Shown one piece after another: positions 45,721 through 54,012 of a stretch of DNA of 64,000 nucleotides. A model generated the notes under the pieces. That model made no database searches, was not told where the DNA came from, and worked only from the letters and a program-made list of their open reading frames with translations. The translations under genes were made by a program, and so were the position numbers. The DNA is taken from positions 62,001-126,000 of the forward strand of contig NZ_CAJFCN010000014.1 in assembly GCF_904063055.1 (NCBI RefSeq), given 5' to 3'. The first letter of the stretch is position 1; every line of letters starts with the position of its first letter. The DNA comes from Pseudomonas paracarnis (lineage in GTDB: Bacteria; Pseudomonadota; Gammaproteobacteria; Pseudomonadales; Pseudomonadaceae).

Positions 45721-45891
45721 ATGCCAGATCAAACCTGTGCTTGCCCTCACTGCAAATGTGTACTGGGCGCTGACGCAATAATGAAAGACGGCAAGGGCTA
45801 TTGCTGCCAGGGCTGTGCCGAGCACCATGCTCACGGTGAACCCTGCGCGGCGGCGACGGGATGCGAATGCGCCAAGTCGGCCCACGGTTGA
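45721..45891 (+). CDS. Bacterial metallothionein (Pseudomonas type)
   Basis: A 56-residue protein starting MPDQTCACPHCKCVLG, with ten cysteines (6, 8, 11, 13, 28, 29, 32, 42, 48, 50) and several histidines, including AEHHAHGEPC. The N-terminal CxCxxCxC, central YCCQGC and C-terminal CECA match the SmtA/PmtA zinc-finger metallothioneins that bind Zn, Cd or Cu. GGAG lies about nine bases upstream (AAGGAGTCTGACC). It is monocistronic. A zinc- or cadmium-dependent promoter would be expected, but I could not identify its operator. Confidence 0.9.
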   Translation: MPDQTCACPHCKCVLGADAIMKDGKGYCCQGCAEHHAHGEPCAAATGCECAKSAHG

Positions 45892-46005
45892 CAGGATTGA
45901 CCTGCAGGCCCGGGCACCCGGTGCCTGCAGGATGAGTAAAAACAGTTCGCTTGCCGGCGACCAGTCTTTACCATGGTCGCCCGTCCTTGTTTGATGTGTA
46001 CCGCC

Positions 46006-46782
46006 ATGGCCCTGGCCGCGCCCCCCGACCTTAGTGATCACGCCGTTCCCGTGCAGCCGTTGGCGCGTACCTACCCGCGTGGGTTGTACGTAGAACCGCA
46101 CAGCCACGATTGGGGCCAGTTGCTCTACGCCATGAGCGGTGTGATGTGGGTCGAGACGCCCCGCGAAGCCCTGGTAGTGCCGCCCCAGCGTGCAGTGTGG
46201 TTGCCGCCGGGGGTGGAGCACGGGATCCGTGTGGTCTCCGATTTGCAGATGCGCAATATCTACCTGCGCCCGGCGTTGGCGGCGACGCTGGACAGCCAGG
46301 TGCAGGTCATCGAAGTGGGCCGCTTGTTGCGGGAGTTGATCGTGACCTTGGTCGAGCAGGGTGATCACGGTGATGCGGTTTACTATGACGCTGTGGTGGG
46401 CCTGGCTCTGTTGGAGTTGCAACGCGCACGGCGCTCGCCTATTCGCATCGCCATGCCGGTGGCGGCGGATCGTCGGCTGATCAATGCGTGCCAGGCGGTC
46501 ATGGCTGCGCCTTCCCTGGACATCCCGTTCGAACAGCACGCCGAGGCAGCGGGCGCCAGCGTGCGCACCCTGGCGCGGCTGTTCCAGCAGCACCTGGGCA
46601 TGGGGTTTGCCCAGTGGCGCCGTCAGGTGCAGTTGGCCACGGCGGCTGCGGAGTTGATCCAAGGCCAGTCGGTGAGCGGCATAGCGCGCACCCTGGGTTA
46701 CTCGCCCAGCAGCTTCAGCGACATGTTCCGACGCGAATTGGGCGTGTCGCCGTCGCAGTACCGGAGTTGGCCGAAATCCTGA
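46006..46782 (+). CDS. AraC-family transcriptional regulator with cupin sensor
   Basis: 258 residues from ATG at 46006 (in-frame ATGs at 45973 and 45994 add a short tail). Cupin part: PHSHDWGQLLYAMSGVMWV and PPQRAVWLPPGVEHGI. AraC part: AAGASVRTLARLFQQHLGM and VSGIARTLGYSPSSFSDMFRRE. It is the same architecture as the regulator at 34.3 kb. A small XapX gene and a dehydrogenase gene follow on the same strand, so it may control those. Confidence 0.88.
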   Translation: MALAAPPDLSDHAVPVQPLARTYPRGLYVEPHSHDWGQLLYAMSGVMWVETPREALVVPPQRAVWLPPGVEHGIRVVSDLQMRNIYLRPALAATLDSQVQVIEVGRLLRELIVTLVEQGDHGDAVYYDAVVGLALLELQRARRSPIRIAMPVAADRRLINACQAVMAAPSLDIPFEQHAEAAGASVRTLARLFQQHLGMGFAQWRRQVQLATAAAELIQGQSVSGIARTLGYSPSSFSDMFRRELGVSPSQYRSWPKS

Positions 46783-46851
46783 AGCACTTGGCCGATACCC
46801 ACGGTAGGTGCGCCCTAGACTGAGCCCATCAATCCACCGGGCGCAGCCTTC

Positions 46852-47025
46852 ATGAGCTATTTGATTTCCTTGGCCATCGGCCTGTTTGTCGGCGTGATCT
46901 ACGGCGCGCTGGACTTCCGCTCGCCTGCACCGCCCGCTATCGCACTGGTCGGCCTGATGGGCATGCTGCTCGGCGAAAAGCTCTGGCCCATGGCGCGGCA
47001 GTTGGTCAGTGGTTGGTTGTCCTGA
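46852..47025 (+). CDS. XapX-domain small membrane protein (DUF1427)
   Basis: 57 residues with two helices: MSYLISLAIGLFVGVIYGAL and APPAIALVGLMGMLLGEKLW, the typical XapX pattern ending in PMARQLV. Named after a gene near xapB; function unknown. It lies 28 bases before the quinone-oxidoreductase-like gene. Confidence 0.82.
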   Translation: MSYLISLAIGLFVGVIYGALDFRSPAPPAIALVGLMGMLLGEKLWPMARQLVSGWLS

Positions 47026-47053
47026 TCCCTTTTCCCTTCCACGGATGCCCTCT

Positions 47054-48013
47054 ATGAACGCACTGCAATTTACCGACACCGGCGACCTCGCCCACCTGCG
47101 CCTGGTGGAGGTGCCCATGCCGGTACCGTCTGCCGACGAAGTGTTGGTCAAGGTCAACGCGGCGGGCCTGAACCCCAGCGACGTCAAAAACGTGCTTGGC
47201 CGTTTCCCCTACACCACGCTGCCACGCATCCCTGGGCGTGACTTCGCAGGCGTGGTGGTGGAAGGCCCGCAGGCATTGCTCGGCCAGGAGGTTTGGGGCA
47301 CCGGTCGTGACCTGGGGTTTTTCGCTGACGGTTCCCATGCCCAATACCTGCGCGTGTCAGCCAAGGGCGTAGCGCACAAACCCACGCACTTGAGCTTTGC
47401 CCAGGCGGCCAGCCTCGGTGTGCCCTTTACCACCGCCTGGGATGCCCTGGAGCGCAGCGGCGTTGGCAAGGGCACGCGCTTGCTGGTGATCGGCGCCAAC
47501 GGCGCGGTCGGCAGTGCGGCGTTGGCGCTGGCGAAGATACGCGGTGCGCAGGTATTGGCGGCCGTGCGCAAGGCCGATCAGCTCGAGTTGTTGCAGGCCC
47601 AAGGGCTGGAGGCGATTGCCTTGGGCAAGCCGGAGGAACTGGGCGCGCAAGTGCAGGCCGTGTTCAATGGCGGCGCCGACGTGATCTTTGACACTACCGG
47701 TTTCTGGCTGCCTGCCGCGGTGGCGGGGCTGGCACCGTTCGGCCGCATCGCCATCATCGCCGCCCCGGTTGACGGCCACGTGCAGTTACCGGCCCTGGCG
47801 CTGTACCGTAAGGGCGGGTCGGTGGTGGGGATCAACTCTTTGCTCTATAGCTGCGAACAATGCGCGGTGATGCTGGAGGCGTTTGGGCGCTTCTTTGATG
47901 AAGGCCTGTTGCCGCTGCCTACGGGGTTGCGTGAAGTGGCGTTGGTGGAGGGTGTTCAGTGCTATGCAGAAGTGAACAACGGCAGCCCAGACAAAATCAT
48001 TTTCCTGCCCTGA
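47054..48013 (+). CDS. Zinc-independent quinone oxidoreductase-like MDR
   Basis: 319 residues from ATG at 47054. GroES-like N-terminus (LNPSDVKNVLGRFPY, IPGRDFAGVV) lacks the catalytic zinc cysteine and histidine. The NADPH fold is VIGANGAVGSAALALAK. It resembles NADPH:quinone oxidoreductases and enoyl reductases. Substrate unknown. Probably transcribed with the XapX gene. Confidence 0.87.
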   Translation: MNALQFTDTGDLAHLRLVEVPMPVPSADEVLVKVNAAGLNPSDVKNVLGRFPYTTLPRIPGRDFAGVVVEGPQALLGQEVWGTGRDLGFFADGSHAQYLRVSAKGVAHKPTHLSFAQAASLGVPFTTAWDALERSGVGKGTRLLVIGANGAVGSAALALAKIRGAQVLAAVRKADQLELLQAQGLEAIALGKPEELGAQVQAVFNGGADVIFDTTGFWLPAAVAGLAPFGRIAIIAAPVDGHVQLPALALYRKGGSVVGINSLLYSCEQCAVMLEAFGRFFDEGLLPLPTGLREVALVEGVQCYAEVNNGSPDKIIFLP

Positions 48014-48024
48014 TGGGATAGAAA

Positions 48025-48154
48025 TGTGGGAGCGGGCTTGCTGTGGCGAGGGAGCTTGCTCCCGCTCGACAGCGCAGCTGGAGCCGGCTTTTTTGGGGGC
48101 GCTACGCACCCCAGCGCAAGCAAGCTTGCTCGCCACAGCAAGCCCGCTCCCACA
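48025..48154. repeat. Extended REPIN with nested second REP type
   Basis: Outer arms TGTGGGAGCGGGCTTGCTGT and the complement ending AGCCCGCTCCCACA enclose an inner GGAGCTTGCTCCCGCTCG hairpin and a GGCGCTACGCACCCCAGCGC segment. It is longer (130 bases) than the others in the window, which suggests insertion or recombination within a REPIN. Confidence 0.85.
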
Positions 48155-48164
48155 ATGTTGATCT

Positions 48165-49196
48165 TTATTCGGTTTCGGGAACGCCTTTTTCCCACGCCGA
48201 CCAGTTCTTCACAATCGCTTGGACCAACGGATTGCCCGTGCGGTACAGGTTTTCCAGCGCCGGTACAAACCCACCCTGATCGGCATACTTGAGCAGGTTG
48301 TCCACTTCGCTGTAGCCAGGGTAAGGCCGGTCAAAGTCAGAGCCTGCGCGCACCACGGCCAGACGCTGGATATCCACCAAGCCTTCGCGGCTGGCGCGCA
48401 GCAGCGCTTCGTAGGTGGAGTTGTCCTCCTGTTGGGTGGTGCAGTATTCGCCTTTATTGTCGGTGAGCAACTGGGTCCAGACTTCGGCACGTTCGCTCAA
48501 CCGCGTGCCGGAAAACCAAGTGTTGCCCGCCAGGGTGTCGCAGCGGGTGACTTGCGGCGGCTGGTTGGCCGGGGCGGCGGGGTAGTGTTTGCGCCAGGCG
48601 GCGGACTCTGTGCTTTCTGTCAGCTCCACCTTGTGCGACAAGGCAAACGCCTTAGCTTGCAGCTTTTGGTTGAGCTCAAACACTTCGGTCTTGTAGTCCA
48701 GCGGAGGTTTTTCGTTGGGCCCCTTGGTGTTGATCCCGATATAGCCCGTCGGCCAGTCCTTGGGCGCATCCCGTGAATCCAGCTCCCACTGCGTGCCGAA
48801 CTCCACCAGGTAATGGGCCCAGGCGGCGGTGCCGATGGTGCCGTGCTTGGGGTTGATGCCGGCGATCCCGGCGATCAGGAAGTAGCTCTGGCGCAGGTCG
48901 AACTTGGGCGACAAGGCCAGGGCCAGGGTAGATGCGGCAGCGTTGGTCTGGCCCATGCCGGTCACCAGCAGGCACACGTCCTGGTTGTTGCAGCGAATCA
49001 CTGGATATTCGGCGGACAAGCCTGGAACGCGTACTTCTTGTTTAAGTTCGAGGCGGTCGATCCAGGTTTGCGCCTCGGGGGCAAACATGGTGATCAGCAT
49101 CACCTTGGGTTTGATCGGTGCTGGGCTATCCGCCAGCACCATGTGGGGCAATAGGGCCAGGCCGAAGGCCAGCGAGACACGGGTCAATGCGTTCAT
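48165..49196 (-). CDS. Purine nucleoside permease (NUP family)
   Basis: 343 residues with a signal peptide (LAFGLALLPHMVLA, cleaved before DSPAPIK). The body matches the NUP family: KVMLITMFAPEAQTWIDRLE, LVTGMGQTNAAASTLALALS and AGIAGINPKHGTIGTAAWAHY. NUP proteins resemble secreted nucleoside phosphorylases, so the permease name may be historical. It follows tsx in the same operon and thus acts on nucleosides in the periplasm. Confidence 0.85.
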   Translation of the reverse strand: MNALTRVSLAFGLALLPHMVLADSPAPIKPKVMLITMFAPEAQTWIDRLELKQEVRVPGLSAEYPVIRCNNQDVCLLVTGMGQTNAAASTLALALSPKFDLRQSYFLIAGIAGINPKHGTIGTAAWAHYLVEFGTQWELDSRDAPKDWPTGYIGINTKGPNEKPPLDYKTEVFELNQKLQAKAFALSHKVELTESTESAAWRKHYPAAPANQPPQVTRCDTLAGNTWFSGTRLSERAEVWTQLLTDNKGEYCTTQQEDNSTYEALLRASREGLVDIQRLAVVRAGSDFDRPYPGYSEVDNLLKYADQGGFVPALENLYRTGNPLVQAIVKNWSAWEKGVPETE

Positions 49197-49210
49197 CTAC
49201 AGCTCCTTGA

Positions 49211-50161
49211 TCAGAATTGATAGCCCACGCCGGCGTAGTAACCCCAGCCGTCTGAGCGTGCGCGGAAGTTGCCTTCGCCGAAATTCAACTCGCTGCCGTC
49301 CTCCCAGTTGCCGCCGTTGTGAAAGTAACGGCCGACCAGGGTAAAGCGCAGATGGGTAAACGAGTACAGCAACACGTTGGTGGCCACCAGGGAATTGGCG
49401 GTGCGCGCCGGGTTGTCCTTGTGCAGGTCCGAGCCGAAATCGTAGTTGGTGAAACCGATGTAGGTCAGCGAGGCGCCGTTGTCGAACTTGCCGATGGGCA
49501 CGATGTACTTCATCTGCGCTCGGTAGCCGTCCCAGGAATACTCATTGCTGGCGCCGTAGTTTTCCCACTGGTAGCGCCCGTAGAAATTGGCCGACAGGTT
49601 GACCCTCGAATGGGTGTCGATATCGGTACCCAGGCCGCTGTACAGGGTGTTGGCGCGGTTTTCCTTGCGGCTGCCGTGGTCGTAGATCCAGTCAAAGGCC
49701 ACATACCATTCCTTGAATGGGCCAATTGCCAGGCTGCGTCCTGCGAGGTAGTCGATGGAGATCCGCGGTTCATGCTCCATGAACACCGGCGAGCCATGGT
49801 CCCACACACCTTTGTCATTACTGTTACCGATGGTGAGGATCTTCGGTACATCGATATAGCCGTACAACTCAAAGGGGCCCTTGCGCCCGAAGTACTCGTA
49901 TTCCAGGTAGACGTCATCTTGAGGCTTGGGGCCGAAACTGATGTCTTTGCTGCCGATCAGCGTGAGGTCCTGGTTGAACCACTCGGACAGATACACGCCT
50001 TTTTTCGCCGGGGGGTTGGCTTCAGGGCTGAGGGTTTCGCCCTGTGCTGAGTCATCCACGGGCTTTTCCTGCGCCAAAATGGGTGCACTGAGTACTCCCG
50101 TAACGGCGGCCAGTAGCAACGAAACGCCAAGACCAGCACGAGGCTTTGAGGTGGGGTGCAT
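49211..50161 (-). CDS. tsx: Nucleoside-specific outer-membrane channel, Tsx family
   Basis: 316 residues with a signal peptide ending GVLSAPILA, followed by QEKPVDDS. The mature part has alternating strands (DVYLEYEYFGRKGPFELYGY, WYVAFDWIYDHG) and ends with YYAGVGYQF, a terminal Phe as in outer-membrane barrels. Matches Tsx, a diffusion channel for nucleosides. First gene of the pair with NUP; a palindrome suited to a LacI-family repressor lies upstream. Confidence 0.88.
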   Translation of the reverse strand: MHPTSKPRAGLGVSLLLAAVTGVLSAPILAQEKPVDDSAQGETLSPEANPPAKKGVYLSEWFNQDLTLIGSKDISFGPKPQDDVYLEYEYFGRKGPFELYGYIDVPKILTIGNSNDKGVWDHGSPVFMEHEPRISIDYLAGRSLAIGPFKEWYVAFDWIYDHGSRKENRANTLYSGLGTDIDTHSRVNLSANFYGRYQWENYGASNEYSWDGYRAQMKYIVPIGKFDNGASLTYIGFTNYDFGSDLHKDNPARTANSLVATNVLLYSFTHLRFTLVGRYFHNGGNWEDGSELNFGEGNFRARSDGWGYYAGVGYQF

Positions 50162-50235
50162 TGAAAGTCCTTATTCTTACGCGGTTTAAACCCGATTCGA
50201 CGGGGAGGAGTGAACTTGGCGGTCAAGTTCGTTCC

Positions 50236-50247
50236 GCAAACGTTTGC
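50236..50247. promoter_or_regulatory. PurR/LacI-family operator-like palindrome
   Basis: GCAAACGTTTGC is a perfect 12-base palindrome with the central CG typical of LacI-family operators and matches the core of the E. coli PurR box (ACGCAAACGTTTGCGT) with one half flanked by C. It lies 74 bases upstream of tsx (minus strand) and 128 bases before the kinase gene (plus). No PurR-like gene is in the window. Confidence 0.65.
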
Positions 50248-50374
50248 ACAGGTTGTACCAACTTGGGTCAATGGTTTGAACCGTTTAGAAAAAAGAGCAA
50301 TTAGCCGACGCTTTGGTCAGGAAAACACTGGGATTTCTGTCATCCTGATGCGTCACCCCTGTGGAGGAACCTTG

Positions 50375-51187
50375 ATGTTCGAACACTACCTGCGTGCCTG
50401 GGAGCTGAGTGCTGATGGACAGCCTATCGTCACACCCGGCAGCGACCTGTTGCCGGTCCGCTGGAAAGGCGTGCCGGCGATGTTGAAAATTGCTCATACC
50501 CCTGAGGAAAAACTCGGCGGCCGCCTGCTGAGCTGGTGGGCAGGTGACGGCGCGGCACGGGTGTTCGCCCATGACCACACTGCAGTGTTAATGGAACGCG
50601 CAACGGGCTCAGGTTCCTTGATGCGCATGGCCCTCAATGGTCAGGACGACGAAGCCAGCCAGATCGCCTGCGCAACCCTGGCCCGGCTGCATGCGCCTCG
50701 TGTGTCGCCGCCCGAAGGGTTGGTCGGGCTGGATGAGTGGTTCCGATCCTTGTGGCACGCCGCCGAACAGGAGGGCGGTGTCTTACGCGACTGCGCGGCG
50801 ACGGCCCGGACATTGCTGGCTGCGCAACAGGAGGTTGTGGTACTGCACGGTGATTGCCATCACGACAATATCCTCAACTTTGGCCCTCGTGGCTGGCTGG
50901 CGATTGATCCAAAGCGGGTGATGGGCGAGCGCGGTTACGATTACGCCAATTTGATCTGCAATCCGGACTTGCCGACCAGTAGCGATCCACTGCGTTTCAG
51001 CCGCCAGGTTGGGGTTATCGCCCTGGCGGCCGGCCTCTCACGTCCGCGTTTGTTGCAATGGGTGGTGGCTCATGCCGGGTTGTCTGCCGCCTGGTTTCTG
51101 GAAGACCAGGAGCGCGAGCGTGCCATGATTGAGTTGCAGGTTGCCCGTCTGGCACAGCAGGCACTGGCTCAAGGGGCGGACGAGTAG
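50375..51187 (+). CDS. APH(6)-like aminoglycoside/hydroxyurea phosphotransferase family protein
   Basis: 270 residues from ATG at 50375 with GGAGG upstream. The kinase fold has the catalytic VVVLHGDCHHDNILNFGPRG and IDPKRVMGERGYDYANLICNPD (metal-binding Asp), the signature of APH(6)/Hur (PF04655). Native pseudomonad copies are usually chromosomal kinases with no proven resistance role. Longer in-frame starts run through the intergenic control region and were rejected. Confidence 0.9.
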   Translation: MFEHYLRAWELSADGQPIVTPGSDLLPVRWKGVPAMLKIAHTPEEKLGGRLLSWWAGDGAARVFAHDHTAVLMERATGSGSLMRMALNGQDDEASQIACATLARLHAPRVSPPEGLVGLDEWFRSLWHAAEQEGGVLRDCAATARTLLAAQQEVVVLHGDCHHDNILNFGPRGWLAIDPKRVMGERGYDYANLICNPDLPTSSDPLRFSRQVGVIALAAGLSRPRLLQWVVAHAGLSAAWFLEDQERERAMIELQVARLAQQALAQGADE

Positions 51188-52116
51188 GGCGGCGGGTGAT
51201 GGGCAACCGGGGTGAATAATTGAAGTGCGGCCTGTCGCCGGTACTCACTCGGCGTCTGGTGCATTTCGATACGAAAGTGGCGATTGAAATTCGACAGGTT
51301 GGCGTAACCCACCTCAAAGCAGATGTCCGCCACTGACATCTGGCTGTGCAACAGCAAGCGGCAGGCACGCTGCACGCGGAACTTGCGCATCAGGTCGATA
51401 AAGCCGTGGCCGGTGTTGCGTTTGAAAAACCGCGAAAAGCCAGGTTCGCTCATGTCCAGCTGCCGGGCGATGTCCGACAGGCGTACATCGCCGGTCAGTT
51501 CCCGCATCAGGTAGTCAAGCGCCTTGTTGATACGTTCGGCGCTGCGCGCATCCAGGGTCGGTGCGTAGCACGGGCTGGTCAGGGTCTTGGCCTGTGAGGG
51601 CGGGGCGTTCTTCAGCGTATCGAGCAGTTGCAGAAATAGGGTCAGGCGTTGCAGACCATGGGCATTGCCGATGGCCTCCATCAGCCTGGCGGCGTGTGTG
51701 GCGGTTGCTCCGGTGAATTCGAGGCCGCGTCGCGCCTGTTCAAACAACGCCTGTAACTCGCCCAGTTCCGGCAGGGTGGTGCGCAGAGCGAGCAGGGCGG
51801 CGCCGTCGAATTGGAGCACCACATCACGCCCGTGCAGGTATTCGCCGGGGGCCAGGTCGCCGATCCAGTCGTGAGGCAGGTCAGGGCCGATCAGTGCGAC
51901 ATGCCCTGCGCTGAACGCACCGATATAGTCGCCCGCCACCAGCTTGCCGCTGCCTTGGCGGATCAGGTGGATTTCGAATTCAGGGTGGTGGTTCCAGCGT
52001 GCCAGTTCATAGGGATAGTCATGTTCGAACCAGCGAAAACCATGTTCCGGTTCGGTCAGGATCACCTCAAGCTCCGCAGGGCGATGCTCGAACAGGGTGG
52101 CGGGGCTGACGGGCAT
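51169..52116 (-). CDS. AraC-family transcriptional regulator
   Basis: 315 residues from ATG at 52116 (AGAGG upstream). N-terminal cupin-like sensor with WFEHDYPYELARWNHHPEFE and DLPHDWIGDLAPGEY. C-terminal AraC domain with IARQLDMSEPGFSRFFKRNTG and VADICFEVGYANLSNFNRHFR. Its 3' end overlaps the convergent kinase gene by 19 bases. It is divergent from the SDR gene, across an interleaved inverted repeat, so it likely controls polyol utilisation. Confidence 0.9.
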   Translation of the reverse strand: MPVSPATLFEHRPAELEVILTEPEHGFRWFEHDYPYELARWNHHPEFEIHLIRQGSGKLVAGDYIGAFSAGHVALIGPDLPHDWIGDLAPGEYLHGRDVVLQFDGAALLALRTTLPELGELQALFEQARRGLEFTGATATHAARLMEAIGNAHGLQRLTLFLQLLDTLKNAPPSQAKTLTSPCYAPTLDARSAERINKALDYLMRELTGDVRLSDIARQLDMSEPGFSRFFKRNTGHGFIDLMRKFRVQRACRLLLHSQMSVADICFEVGYANLSNFNRHFRIEMHQTPSEYRRQAALQLFTPVAHHPPPYSSAP

Positions 52117-52190
52117 GATGCTGCCTCTTGTGGTGGTGCAATTTTCCCAAAATACCCGCACTGGCAATCGGTGCGCTAGCCCCGGTTTCG

Positions 52191-52243
52191 CCTGAGGCTG
52201 ATACTTTTTTGATCCTGTGCCTCAGGTTAAAAAAGTATCAGCC
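52191..52243. promoter_or_regulatory. Interleaved double inverted repeat in divergent intergenic region
   Basis: A perfect 15-base inverted repeat has arms GGCTGATACTTTTTT (52196-52210) and AAAAAAGTATCAGCC (52229-52243). A second perfect 8-base repeat has arms CCTGAGGC (52191-52198) and GCCTCAGG (52219-52226). Because the arms alternate, the two hairpins exclude each other. The site lies 74 bases from the AraC start and 127 from the SDR start. It may be an operator or an RNA switch. Confidence 0.8.
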
Positions 52244-52370
52244 GCGCATTCGCCAGCCGTTTGTGAGGCGGCAAGCCAAGCTGCTGTAATCGAGGCTCAA
52301 CAACAAAGGTCGGCAAGCTGTTCTCGGCGGTGTTCACCGGCTACCGGCAATAACCTTCACAGGAGCCCCC

Positions 52371-53144
52371 ATGAAACGACTCGAAAGTAAAAGCGCGCTG
52401 ATCACCGGATCGGCGCGAGGCATTGGCCGTGCGTTCGCCCAAGCCTACATCGCTGAAGGCGCCACCGTGGCCATCGCCGACATCAACCTGCAACAGGCCC
52501 AGGCCACCGCCGCCGAACTGGGGCCCCAGGCTTACGCCGTGGCGATGGACGTCACCGACCAGGCCTCCATCGACGCGGCGATCGCCACAGTGGTGAGCCA
52601 CGCTGGCAAGCTCGATATCCTGATCAACAACGCCGCCCTGTTCGACCTGGCCCCCATCGTCGACATCACCCGCGACAGCTTTGAACGGCTGTTCTCGATC
52701 AACGTCGCCGGCACCCTGTTCACCCTGCAGGCCGCAGCCCGACAGATGATCAGCCAAGGGCATGGCGGCAAGATCATCAACATGGCCAGCCAGGCCGGGC
52801 GGCGAGGCGAGCCGTTGGTGGCAGTTTATTGTGCGAGCAAGGCGGCGGTGATCAGCCTGACGCAATCGGCGGGGTTGAACCTGATCAAGCAGGGCATCAA
52901 TGTCAATGCCATCGCCCCCGGTGTGGTGGACGGCGAGCATTGGGACGCAGTGGATGCGTTGTTCGCCAGGCATGAAGGGCTGGCGCCTGGCGAGAAGAAA
53001 AAGCGCGTAGGGGATGAGGTGCCGTTTGGGCGGATGGGCACGGCTGAAGACCTGACCGGCATGGCGATCTTCCTGGCGTCGACGGACGCCGATTATGTGG
53101 TGGCCCAGACCTATAACGTCGATGGCGGCAATTGGATGAACTAG
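52371..53144 (+). CDS. SDR-family dehydrogenase, sorbitol/polyol dehydrogenase-like
   Basis: 257 residues, classical short-chain dehydrogenase: TGSARGIGRAFAQAY cofactor loop, NNAALFD, catalytic Ser/Tyr/Lys in NMASQAGRRGEPLVAVYCASK, ending FLASTDADYVVAQTYNVDGG. Closest, from memory, to L-iditol/sorbitol dehydrogenases of the SmoS/PolS group (Asp in AIADI, NAD preference). No transporter or kinase for polyols is adjacent, so the substrate is a guess. Divergent from the AraC regulator. Confidence 0.88.
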   Translation: MKRLESKSALITGSARGIGRAFAQAYIAEGATVAIADINLQQAQATAAELGPQAYAVAMDVTDQASIDAAIATVVSHAGKLDILINNAALFDLAPIVDITRDSFERLFSINVAGTLFTLQAAARQMISQGHGGKIINMASQAGRRGEPLVAVYCASKAAVISLTQSAGLNLIKQGINVNAIAPGVVDGEHWDAVDALFARHEGLAPGEKKKRVGDEVPFGRMGTAEDLTGMAIFLASTDADYVVAQTYNVDGGNWMN

Positions 53145-53163
53145 CGGTTGACGCTGACCCAAC

Positions 53164-53228
53164 TGTGGGAGCTGGCTTGCCTGCGATAGCGTTGGTGGAT
53201 TCACTCCCGTCATCGTAGGCAAGCCCCA
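53164..53228. repeat. Degenerate REP element pair
   Basis: TGTGGGAGCTGGCTTGCCTG and a shortened complement CATCGTAGGCAAGCCCCA, 65 bases in all. The right arm lacks the GCTCCCAC end, so this REPIN is decayed. Confidence 0.7.
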
Positions 53229-53361
53229 CCTTTGAACTTCAGCGTTATTGAGAATAGGGTAAGTCAGCAACGCATCGATCCCCGCAGTAAACTGTCCCAT
53301 ACTTCAAGATTTCTACGCTCGCCCGGAGGCGGTCGTACGTGCAGACCACCCGAGAACGACC

Positions 53362-54009
53362 ATGAGCCTTTCGAAAGCTGCCATCGCTTCATTCGACGTC
53401 GACGCCCAGAAGAGCTTCACGCCTTTGTGTCCCAACGAGTTGCCAGTGGCCGGTGGCGACGGCATTGGTGCCGAACTCAATTACATGGCCAGTCTCGCCG
53501 GCCACCGCATCGGCAGCAAGGACGCCCACACCCCCCACGCACCCTGGGTGGTCGGGCAGCACAGCGAGATGCTGCAACCCACCGGCCTGGCCCATGCCGA
53601 TGTGACCTGGGTCAGCCACTGCGTGCCCGGCACCGAAGGGTTCACCCTGCTCGATGAGTTGCCCACCCCCTATGACTACGACTACTTCATCTGGAAAGGG
53701 GTCGAGCCCGACCTGCACCCCTACGGCGCCTGTTACCACGACCTGCACGACAAACTGTCCACCGGCGTCATCGAGTACCTCAAGGCCCACGGCGTGGCCC
53801 GTGTGATCGTCGGGGGCCTGGCGCTGGACTATTGCGTCAAGACTACCGCGTTGCAATTGCTCAAGGCCGGCTTGCAAGTGATCCTGCATTTGCCGGCGTG
53901 CCGAGGCATCAGCGAGGAGGGCGGTGTACAGGCTGTCGACGAATTGCTCAAGGCCGGTGCATATATCAGTCGCACCCGCGAAGAACTGGCCCTGATTGCG
54001 CAGGGCTGA
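53362..54009 (+). CDS. pncA: Nicotinamidase/isochorismatase-type cysteine hydrolase
   Basis: 215 residues. Catalytic triad Asp14 (FDVDAQKSF), Lys112 (FIWKGVEPD) and Cys158 (GGLALDYCVKTT) are all present. Also DAHTPHAPW, which supplies metal-binding Asp and His as in PncA. It converts nicotinamide to nicotinate in NAD salvage. It stops three bases before the convergent opine-type operon. Related hydrolases of other amides cannot be excluded. Confidence 0.88.
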   Translation: MSLSKAAIASFDVDAQKSFTPLCPNELPVAGGDGIGAELNYMASLAGHRIGSKDAHTPHAPWVVGQHSEMLQPTGLAHADVTWVSHCVPGTEGFTLLDELPTPYDYDYFIWKGVEPDLHPYGACYHDLHDKLSTGVIEYLKAHGVARVIVGGLALDYCVKTTALQLLKAGLQVILHLPACRGISEEGGVQAVDELLKAGAYISRTREELALIAQG

Positions 54010-54012
54010 GCC

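Noticed and set aside
45670..47187. Long minus-strand frame across the metallothionein, AraC and XapX genes
   Set aside because: It spans several well-supported plus-strand genes and carries no motif.
50210..51187. Longer start for the APH(6)-like protein
   Set aside because: The extension runs across the PurR-like palindrome and intergenic control DNA; the ATG at 50375 has a strong GGAGG.
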